Positions 39,001 to 51,000 of a stretch of 64,000 bases of DNA are shown here, piece by piece. The position numbers were made by a program, and so were the translations under genes. The DNA comes from Lamellibrachia columna (taxonomy: Eukaryota > Annelida > Polychaeta > Sabellida > Siboglinidae): contig OY759267.1 of the NCBI GenBank assembly GCA_963662155.1, positions 12,399,623 through 12,463,622 on the forward strand, in the 5' to 3' direction. Within the stretch, counting starts at the first letter, position 1, and each line of letters begins with the position of its first letter. The notes under the pieces were generated by a model, which saw nothing but the letters and a program-made list of their open reading frames with translations, was not told where the DNA came from and made no database searches.

Positions 39001-42000
39001 CATGTCTCAAGGCAGCTATATGGGCAGCTACCAAATGATTACCTTGTGATTTCACACAACCAGGCATGTTTGTATTTCATATGCACACTCAGCCATGCAT
39101 GTTAGGCGAGCAGCAGGCACCAGATCGACTTAAATGACCCCCCTACATACCACATCATGCATTATTTGAAAGCTTAATTGTAACACCGTCAAAATGTATG
39201 ATGCCGTGCTGTCAAGTGGTGCAGTAAGCATGGAGCAAAGGTCAAACAAGGTCACTTTCAAATAGAGAATTTTTCAAAATTGTGCCAATCAGCAAACGTT
39301 ACAAAAGTTAGAATGGGTGCGTATTTATTTTGCTCCGCTACACCCACCCACATCATATACCTTTTGAAAGCTAAATACCTCCCTGTCAAACAGAGGTGTA
39401 ATTAGGAGCTGTCATACGGTGTTGTAGGCATGGAGGGAAAATCAAACAAAGTCACCGTCAAATTATGATTTCCTTTTTACATAACATTTGAAAGCTTAAT
39501 GTCTCCCTGATGCAAAGAGGCAAGAGATGCATCTGTCCAATGGGGCAATAGGTATGGGTTGAAAATAAAATAGGGTCACCGTCGAGCGATGCATTTTCGA
39601 AGTCATGCCATTCCACAAACGTTAAAATATTACAATCATTGTGTATTTACTTTTCACCCCACATACATTCATGTGATACGCCATTTGAAAACTATGCCTC
39701 CTCGTCACAATGAGGTATGAGGTGGAGCTACCAAAGTGGTGCAGTAGGTAAGGAGCAAAGATCAAATAATGAATTTTCGAAATAGTGCCATTCCGAAAAC
39801 ATTATAAAATTACAACAGCTGTGTATTTATTTTGCCTCCCTCATACACACATATTATATACCAAATGAACGCATAACGTCTCCCCATCAAAATTAAGCAT
39901 GATATGGAGATAGCAAATGGTACAGTAGGTGTGGGGTAACAATCAAACAAGGTCGCTTTCGAAACTATGTCATAATGCAGACATTATAAAATTATAATGG
40001 CTGTGCATTTTCTTTACCCAAATACACACACCTATGTTACAGACCATTTCAAAGCCTAATGTCTCCCCATCACAAAGGGGAATGATGTAAACTGACAAGT
40101 GGAGCAATAAGTGTGCAGGGAGATCAAACAAGATCATCATCAAATGAACAATTTTCAAAATCGTGCTGTTCTGCAAATGTTATATGATTACAATAGCTGT
40201 TTATTTACTTTTAAAATATTATTACATCACTCACTTTTGACCCAATAATAATACGGCTGTCATATATTTTTACTCACACACAGAGATGTCAGATTTCCAA
40301 TATCCACACAGGAACCACTTAGCCATATCTGGATGTATTATATACTCACACTCACCCACTCAACCATGTCTGGATTTATTACATATTTGCACTCACCCAC
40401 TCAACCATGTATGGATGTATTATACATTTACACTCACCCACTCAACCATGTACGGATGTATTACATATTTACACTTACCCACTCAACCATGTATGGATGT
40501 ATTATATATTCACACTCAAACACACAACTATGTATGGATGTATTACATATTTACACTCACTCACTCAACCATGTATGGATGTATTATATATTCACACTCA
40601 AACACACAACCATGTCTGGATGTATTATATATTTACACTCACCCACTCAACCATGTCTGGATGTATTATATATTTACACTCACCCACTCAACCATGTACG
40701 GATGTATTATATATTCACACTCAAACACACAACCATGTCTGGATATATTATATATTTACACTCACCCACTCAACCATGTACGGATGTATTATATATTCAC
40801 ACTCAAACACACAACTATGTATTGATGTATTATATATTTACACTCACCCACTCAACCATGTCTGGATGTATTATATATTTACACTCACCCACTCAACCAT
40901 GTATGGATGTATTATATATTCACACTCAAACACACAACCATGTCTGGATGTATTATATATTTACACTCACCCACTCAACCATGTCTGGATGTATTATATA
41001 TTTACACTCACCCACTCAACCATGTACGGATGTATTATATATTCACACTCAAACACACAACCATGTCTGGATATATTATATATTTACACTCACCCACTCA
41101 ACCATCTACGGATGTATTATATATTCACACTCAAACACACAACTATGTATCGATGTATTATATATTTACACTCACCCACTCAACCATGTCTGGATATATT
41201 ATATATTTACACTCACCCACTCAACCATGTATGGATGCATAGACTCATCCACAGACCCGTCCACCCGTCTTTTGGACGGGTAAAATGCAGGTGGGATGGG
41301 CTAGTCCGTCCATGTTGTTTTTATAATCCGACATACCCGTCACCCAATGCAGTGCTAAGTACAACATGTGGCAAGTTCAGTTGACAGAATTCAGACTGTG
41401 AGAAATAGGTCAAGCCATTATAATTTTCTTGGAACCCGGCCGGCCGCCCGCCAGTAATTACATTGTATCCGTCAGCCACTCAACATCTTTGATGTGTGTG
41501 GGGAAACCGATTACGATTTTACATGAGACTACATAAAACATCATAAAAACAATACTGCTCAACATATTTGATTCATGTTTGCTTTATGTTACATCCATAT
41601 GACTACATTTGTTCCACTGGATATAGGGACATTCAGCCACTCATAAATTATCTAGTAGCAGGGTGAAATATGTTTATTTTTTGCTTTCTGTTTTGACTCA
41701 TTTTAAAAATCGTCCACTTTTGACATGATTCTACATAAAATGTGATATAAACAAAACTATTCAACATATTTGATTCATGTTTGCTTTATTGTATAGATTA
41801 CATCTTTGGCTACATTTTCCCCATTTGGATGTATGCACATCCACTAAAAATTTTTGGTAGCAGGGTGAAGTTGGTCTATCGTTGCTTTCAGTTGTGATGA
41901 AATTAAATTTCAGATAGTAATGTTCCCATGGTTACATAATGTGTTGTAGTTATCATTCTATTATAGAAAATAGTATCTTAGCAAACAACAAAATGATACC

Positions 42001-45000
42001 TCATTCATACTTTTATGATAATAATTAGCAAAGTTATGATGTTTAATTGTGGATGGGACAGTATTCCCAGGCACTGAATGGACTCACATTAGAAGACTGT
42101 ATCTTTGTTTGTCAGTTATTATTTTGAATTATTAATGATTAGTATTTGTGAAGCACACAATATGTACAAGTAAATGTATTGATAGTTACCACTGTCTTTT
42201 AAGACTTAGTCAAATGATTATGTAAGTAAATATACATATTTTTATCGTAGTGTTATAACTTGATTATACAGGGGTATATGAATATTATACTTACATTTTT
42301 GGTCGCACGACTGAGTCTATGTCTATGTCTTACGTATGCACACTTAAACATTCAGCCATGTATGTATGTATGTCAATACTCACACTCATTGTAGGAATGG
42401 TGGTAGGCATTTAGCCAAGCCTGAATACCAATCTCCTCATGCTCTGTAATAAGGAAGATGATGTCCTTTGCCCAATATGTATGTCCTGTACAACAAACGA
42501 AATAAGTACAGCCTCTTTGTGCAAGGCCTGACATTGGAGCAGTCTGATTGTCTACGGTGTAAGATCTGACACTGGAGCAGTCTGACCATCTACATCGCAA
42601 GACCAGACACTGGAGCAGTCAGATTGCTTACATCGTAAGATCCGACATTGGAGCAGTCTGGACTCAGCAAAGCAAACTGCCTGGTTATCCCTGCACATTT
42701 ATGAAAATCTGAAATTTCACTGCCATATAACATACACCCTCACCTCTATAAAGCCTGCTGATGAAGAAACTGTCTTATGCCACCTACCCTCACCTCTATT
42801 TAGCCTGCTGGTGAAAGCATTACAGTAGTACCTGCCTTCAACGGACCCTCCGATGAATGGACACCTGCTATGTCGGGACACTTTCTCATTATACAAACTG
42901 TTTTACCATGTTAATGTCCCTCTGATGAGGGGACACCTGGTCAACGCGGACAGCGGACAGGATATTTTGGTTTTCTGTCCCTGCTAAAATACGAATTCGT
43001 CATCTGCATTATGAAACGATGAATCAATGCTAAGTGGTGCGTCATAAATTTATGCTTCGGTCGAGATCGGTTGAAAATCGAAGTGAAATGATTATTAGTT
43101 CTGCCTATTGTCGTTTTCTATGTTTAATCAGCTTACATACTGTGTGTCAACTCATATACGTTTTCGGTTGCTCTGATACAGGTTATTATTTTTTATTTCG
43201 TAGGCCTATTAATCCAGTACATCATCATCGTCATTCCATAATGGTATACATACGTGTATTTTATTCAGTTCACGATTAAACAGGGTGTGACATTTAAAAA
43301 TAATACACATTGATGCTAGTTAACTCGTTTAATAAACTCTATAAACTGCGTATTAGCATATAAGACAGTGCTGCAAGCACACAGTGGCTTCAACAGCGTT
43401 CTTGGACTTGGTGCAGCGGGTGGCGATCACTGTTGTTTTGTAGTTCCCTGGGGGCAGACATGGGAACATTTAACGCCTTATGTACATCAGTCATATCCTT
43501 ACTGTACAGCCTGTTTATGTATTATTAAGGTAATTGATAACATCCGTCATCCGCACATATGTTTACCATGTATGTGTAGTACTGAACCCTCCACTCCAGC
43601 ACGCCTGTCCCTCTGATGAGGGGACACCTGCCATGTAGGGACACTTTTGCTTGGATACAGAAATGTCCGTTGAAGGCAGGTACTACTGTAACTGTCTTAT
43701 GACACATACACTCACCTCTATAAAGCCTACTAGTGAAGGCACTAACAGCTCAGCCAGAGGCTTGTACAACTTCTGTAGCAGTGACATCAAACAATCTTTG
43801 AGAAATGTCACTTACTTCGGAATGATTTTGCAAGGTGAAGCATAAGTGCGATGCCAGCATTGGTCTTGTCCCTGTAGCTTGAGTTAGGTCTGAAGGGAAC
43901 AGCCAGCACAATGGCCTCCGTACTTGCAGTCTTCGGAGCACGCAATATGCCATAGATATTCTGGCCCTCATATGTCTGTAAATATAAATATCATACAAAT
44001 GCCCACACAAATATAAAAATTGCAAATATCAACAGATGTGTTATCTACAAAGTTAATACATTTTACACTTTGAACTAATATTGCATTCAAGTTTTCTGCA
44101 GCCTGCTGTTTGTTAGCATTGTTAGTTTCACCAATACAACAACTGTGTAATTACATGCTTAATTATAACAATTCTAGAAAGATTGTGAAAAGATAGTAAG
44201 CTAACTCTCATTTTGCTTATAGTTTCATTAATGAAGTTTTACCGTCAAAAGCGGCTGGTATCATGGTAACAATGGCAAACGAACCAGAACAGTTACTATG
44301 GTTAAGTAACCCTGGTTGTGACTATGACAAACTAGCCCTAACTGTAAGGATGACAAATTAACCCTTAAGGTGGCTGGAGTGAGTAGTTTCAGTAAGTTTT
44401 TAATAATAATTTTATAAGATTTTTTATAAGATAAACTAACCATTTCTTCACAAATTGCAATTGAAATACTAATAATACTCCAGTTTAATAAAACTTTTAC
44501 ATATTTTTGGGTGATGTTTCATGATTTTTGTTGTTGTAAATATGAAAAAATCCCCACAAAAATGCCATCTTATATCATTTTGAGAAAATCCCCAAACAAA
44601 TAAATTACATACATAAAAACATGACAGTGTCACTGATGATCCCACAGGCCTGGGGTAATAGTAACGATTACAATTGTTCAAGTAATAGTAATAGATGGAA
44701 CAGAATGCCATGTAATAGAAAACAAAGTAAATAGTAATTGAACTATTACTTTGCTATTACAAAATTAACATTTCAATCACACCAAAATCCAATTTCATTG
44801 AAAATAATCAGACCAAAAAATCCTCTATTGGGACTTGGACAAGCATCATGTTCAGTATTTCACATGCAGCATGGCTAATTTGTCATTTGAAGCAAGGTCC
44901 ACCAGCTATCTATCTTTTTCACACAAGCTTATTCATTCATTCACTGAAGCAGGATAAGGGTTCCAGGCTTCCAGCACTAAACAGACTGTCCTTAACATCT

Positions 45001-48000
45001 GAGTCAACCAATCATTGCCATCTCCTAACCCTAGCTGCCAGCCTGTCATGCTGGGTAATGTTTGAACAAAACCCAGGGGCTTATACCAACTTTTCTCAGT
45101 TGGTAGCTAACTTGCACACTAAAAAGTGTGAAAAACATCCTCTCCTTGAGCCAATAGTTAACTGTCCACCAAGCAGCAGCCGAGCAGTATGGGTCTACTA
45201 TGGGATAATCAGACTATGTTATATGACAGTGACATTGTTTTTTGTTTCATTCCAATGAATATATGAAATTTCTACATCCGACTGGAATTGTGTGAGGTTA
45301 ATTTAATTGGGAAATTTATGAGTTAATTGTAATTTAATTAATTATACACCTATCAGTTAATTTTAATCTATATAAATGATTAAGTATGTAAAATGTTTAA
45401 TCAAAAGAAAATAGTTCCGATGGAAAATGTAACAGTAAAAGCTTGAAATGTAATAATAATAGTAATATATTACAGTCTTCAGCATGTAATAGTAATAGAA
45501 AGGAAATTAAGTAATAGTAATATATTACACTGCAATGTAATAGACCCCAGGCCTGCCCTGATTTGTTCAACATGAACAAATTACAGTTGCTACAACACTA
45601 GGAACAAGTTTGCATAAACTTGAAAGACAGCTAAAAGTGACAGCAAAATGTTGAGACAAACCCTCTACCAATCGTTCCATAAACTTGTGTAATTTTGCTC
45701 ACAGAAACATTAATTTCATATGCCATATTTCAGCATCGTAAGTGTTGTAGTTTTTATAAAATGTTTAATTAGGTAATGTTTCCTGGTTGTTAATGATAAC
45801 AGAAATATCAATAGATACGCGTATCATGCTTGAAATATGACGTTTATACTTATTACTTTACTTATTGTTGACAAAACATAATGGCCATTTCTAATAGTGA
45901 CATATCCCCTTAATTTGCTGCCAGAAAGTCCCTTGAATCTGCATTTGTAACATGTTGTCGTCTACATGATCAGATTACCCCAACCATCTCAAAAACAGAT
46001 GGCTTGCATGTCGACAAGGTGCGCGATAATAGTCAGGAAAAAATAATAGAAATAAAGTAAGTTTTGGCTAGCAAAAGTCACAGGGAAATAAAGTCACAAG
46101 TAACTCACAACACTGTTTTATTCAAAGAGTATATATTAAATAAAAAGAGTCAAAAAAGTAATATTTTAACTGATACTGAGCACAATAAAGTTTGATGATT
46201 AACACAAATATTCCCTGTGGATATGTACACAGCATTTCTAAAAACATAATTAGATTTTAACACACAACTGTAAATTAATTTTGATAGTAATTTATTACAC
46301 TGTAGTTCTTAGCATTATTATTATTGGTTTGCATTTATTTAAATATGGCTTGTAGCTTTTTACACTGTAAAATTCATGTAACCTGTTTTATTAAATAAAC
46401 ATTGGACTGGAGCCATCCACACACTCTGGTTTAGACTGGATCCATCCACACACTCTGATTTAGACTGGAGCCATCCACACACTCTGGTTTAGACTGGAGC
46501 CATCCACACACTCTGGCTTAGACTGGAGCCATCCACACACCCTGGCTTAGACTGGATCCATCCACACACTCTGGCTTAGACTGGAGCCATCCACACACTC
46601 TGACTTAGACTGGAGCCATCCACACACTCTGGCTTAGACTGGAGCCATTCACACACTCTGGCTTAGACTGGAGCCATCCACACACTCTGGCTTAGACTGG
46701 ATCCATCCGCACAATCTGGCTTAGACTGGAGCCATCCACACACTCTAGCTTAGACTGATGAGAGGGATTGATGATTTTTTGCTAATTGAGGCCACACAAA
46801 AATATTTTTTGTTTCATTAGAAATCCGGGAGATTTGTTCTCCAGTGAGGGAGACTGGGAGATATGATAGATTTCCGGGAGTCTCCCGGTGATTCCAGGAG
46901 ACTTAACATGTATTAGTACCATATTTCCAGTTTTCCAAATATAAACAATTTCAGACATTAAAATTACTGATAATACACATTTTATTTCCTAGATTCGTTG
47001 ACCATACAATCATTTTGATTGGTTCGTTGTACAGCGCGATCACCAGCTACTGGCTTTTTCCGTTATGGCTTCAATGGCAGAATAAACCAAGATAGCGCTG
47101 ATATTTGCCAGATTAAGAACATTAACTCAACTAGGCATAACACTGCAGTGTGCTGAAATCACAGTAACCAGACAATAAATTCCGCATTCACGGTGAATGA
47201 CTGGTTCGAAGTGCATGCTGAACTGAATGCCACAAAATACAATGTTAGTGCCGCATGATTATTTGTGGTGTCGAAATTCAGTTCAATATGTCCTAGGATG
47301 TTATGATAAAAAATCAACTACCTTAACTGTGACAAACTGTTTTACATGTCGATGTAAGCTCATAACATACGTGGCCCTTGAGAATACCAACAGGATACTT
47401 GAAAGTGAAGTTCTGCAAATAAGTATCAAGTCCCAGTTCACGCAACTTGCTCTCCAACCACCTTGATGGAATGTTCAAACTGCCAACAAAACACATGACA
47501 TCAGTCTCAACTCTTTCACTAGCATTCCCATCATAGTTGTTTTAAAATGTATACTTTTTACATGGTAACCCAAAACAAATTATATACACACATCACATGC
47601 GTGCATGCGTGCATGCATGCATATGTGACTATATTAAAAACCTTCAAATGACCATGCATATACAAATGTGAGGTTTGATGAGAAAACAACTGTGTTAAAA
47701 TTTCAGAGCAATTCGTTGAGAGGAAGTGAAAGATTTTCATATTTTCACTTTGAGCTACTCATTAGACAGGGTTTCTTCCGTGAAAAAAGTTAGTTCAATC
47801 AACCAGTTATGGTTAGATATAGGGTTTGGGTTATGGGATTCTAACTGGTTGAGCGAGCTAAATGTGTCGGTGGATAAACCTTATCTGATGAATAGGTCAC
47901 TGTTAAACAGGCCCTCAGACAAGGACCCATCTGCCCATCTTGAAGACGGGCAAATGTCTTATGACGACGGGTAAAATAAAAATAAAAGATGGGTTTTTCT

Positions 48001-51000
48001 TTTTACAAGATGAGATTTTTTCATAATAAAACTGTTTGAACTGTCTTAGTGACTCTTACCGCATGCAGTTGTGATTCGACAAATGTTGTCGACGGCAGAA
48101 TAGCGAATACCGCCGATCTATAAGATTATATATTTTAACCTTGACATCGTTGGAAAATAATGATACTGCGGTTGATCTCTATTTATTGTAATCATGTACA
48201 TCATTGGTTGGGAAACGTGTTTCTGTGGCCTTTCTCAGTGCCTATCCATTGGCGCTCTCATTTGAAGAAACAATCCCATGGGGCGAGTTAAAAATGACAC
48301 CTGCAAAGCGAGTGAAAAGATGCGATATGTCAACGTCAAAGTTCACGACAATCAATGCCTTTTTCGTAAACATGAATAAAAGTAGAGTTCCTGCGATTGT
48401 CCCTGAACAGTCCGAGTCAGCATCCTTTGTTATGTTTGTGGAGATCCATAATGTTGATGTGCTTATCGCTAGTAACCAAGATGCTAATGTATTGTTGCCC
48501 ACTGCTGGCACTCTGCAGTGGCCAAGTGCGATCGTGGTATACTTCGAAACTGAGTCTGATTCGGGCTCCGATTCACATGTATAACTGGCGGGTAGGCCCT
48601 ACTATCGGCAGCAGTTTCCCGGTTCCTCAACTCAAACGGCAAACCACGAATGATTAGGCTGTGCTCAGTCTAGTTAATTATTTTTTTTCCAATAGGCAAT
48701 ACTGAATCTGGATGATTGCTGTTTTATCAAAGCAGTAATGTTTCAATGTATTACTTTCAAAACGAATTGTTTTACTGAGTGCTATATCTTCTATTTTTAT
48801 TTGTTGTATTGCTTAACTTTTAGTGTCAGCATTTGATTTTGAGTGTGGTTGTGGTTGTTCAATTTAGACATATTTGCATACATGTACTTAAAGTCTTCAG
48901 ATGCTTCAAACATTACTTCCATGTTTACATATTTAAAATTAAGTTTCAAGTTACTTTTTCATGAACATTCATGTATTGGCTCTTCTTCTATTAGTATTAC
49001 TGTGCAGGTGATAACGCCAACCTCGCTGCACAGCTAGTAAACTTCGATTGGGCCAATATTGGTTAAACTGGACTTGGCCCGATATTGATAATTCGGCCAA
49101 TAATGACTGTCATTTGACATTTGCTCAACTTGCATTGGCTTACCAGTACAAAAACCAAATGGGCTAATAATGGTTGTCATTATATCAACCAGCATTGGCT
49201 TGCCATAGAAAAAAAATCAATTCAGCCAATAAGAAGCCGTTCGTGTGTTTAAGTTTTTTTTCGAATGTTCAAGACTGGCAAAATTTTATTTCTGGCTAAG
49301 GGCCTGCCAGTGTGAAAATATTATTAAAATCAGTTCAGTAGTTTTTGAGATATTGCATTAATATAATAGATATTAAAATTTGGGGGGGGGGGTAAAATTT
49401 TTATATTATGTATAATGGTATAATTTGTGTTGACACTTGCTCTCAACAGATTGCTGTGAAGTGTTAACAGCATTAGCCACTGTAGGGAGTAAAACCTGCT
49501 AAGTCAAGAAAGAGATGGAACATATTAATTGTAGAAATGATGAATAATAATTTTTTTTATAACCCCCCGAGTGATGTGGCTATGTATATGGATATTGTCC
49601 CCGGGGATTCCAGTTACCTATACTAATAATAAATTATTCTCCACTCTGCATTTAAAACTGGAAGTTTTGTAACAATTAGAAATTTCTGCATTTTATATTT
49701 GATTTATTTGACATTTATGGCATCGATCCCATACTGCCGAGGAATATTCGAGTTTAGGCCTGACAAGAGTGGTGTACATTTTCACCTTGACTTTTCATGA
49801 ACACTTATTTAGGTTCCTTTTGACTAGCCCAAGAGTTTTATTTGACTCAGAGGTGATGTTATCAATGTTAGTTTTCCATTTAGGATCTCTCTGTAACTCG
49901 ACTCGATTTGATAGGGATGGTGACTGACTAGCTTTAGAGCAGTGGTTCCCAACCTTTTCTCCCTGCATATCCCCCATGTCCTGAGACAATTGGCCAGGTA
50001 CCCTATCATAGTGACGTAGAATTATAGTCACATAACACTGAGTTCAGTGATACATTTTATTGACGGCAAAACTGTACCCCGAATGGATAAGATAAGAAGC
50101 CGCTATTCGAGAAACCACCTCAGTGTGACAATTGAGTTTACTTGGTCAAAACCAGGGCCTCAATTTGGGGAACAGTTTTCAATAAGGAGGCGTGGAGGTC
50201 TTCCTTCATGCACAGTTGGGCACAAAATTAATTTAGTTTACATGTAGAACATTGACAAGAATCCTTGTTTGCAGAGAACAAGGTAGATACCCTCATGGGC
50301 ATTTCAGCTACTTGTACTTGTTCTAATCTGGCGCACTCAGATCTGGGAAGTATGTATGAAACTCTTTCCGCATGGAAGACAGGTGTGCCTGCACAAGTTG
50401 CCCCAAGTTTCCGTGTCCCATATCTTCATCCTGAAGCAGGCCCATCCTAAGGGTTTAAAAAACGGGGGTTTTTGAGCATACACAATCAGCCGGGGATTCC
50501 TGGGAAGATTTCTTAAAATGTTACAGTTAAACACAATTCTGTCAAAATGGGTGTTCATTCCCCAAGGACAGGCATGTAAAGCACTGCGCTTAGGTGCTCA
50601 AACATGTTGAAGTGTCCGTCTTTGATTTTGCAGTCCCACCAGCTCTTGCTCCATGATGAATGCTTGTATGTTGTCCACAAAATCAATCACCATGGTGAAC
50701 CGGCCTTGGAGTGACATGTTAAGCGCGTTCAGGTGGAAAACGATGTTGTTCAAGCATGCCAGCTTCAAGAACCACCTTTGTCTAAGAGATTTTTTGACAA
50801 ATTTACAAGACTGCTCCTTGCCGACACGGTCAAAGAATTTGGTGATCTCATCTTTCTGCGAGACCACTCTGGACATGATGTCCCCCCATGAGAGCCAACA
50901 GACCTCACAGCATGAAAGAGCAGCGCTACTTGGCACAAGAGCCTGGTATTGGAGGCATTGGATTTGATGACACAAACTTACGAAGCGAAAGTGTCGTAAT

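Noticed and set aside
40286..41384. Three overlapping plus-strand ORFs of 179-325 codons
   Set aside because: The 41-bp tandem repeat cycles through all frames without a stop; same peptide in every frame.
44848..45258. 136-codon plus-strand ORF
   Set aside because: No similarity recognised; inside an AT-rich TIR element and without conserved composition.
47200..47215. GGTTCGAA stretch considered as a tRNA T-loop
   Set aside because: No matching acceptor stem, D-arm or anticodon arm could be drawn around it.
47558..47740. Short TGCATGCATG alternating tract near 47600
   Set aside because: Too short and irregular to claim a Z-DNA or microsatellite locus.
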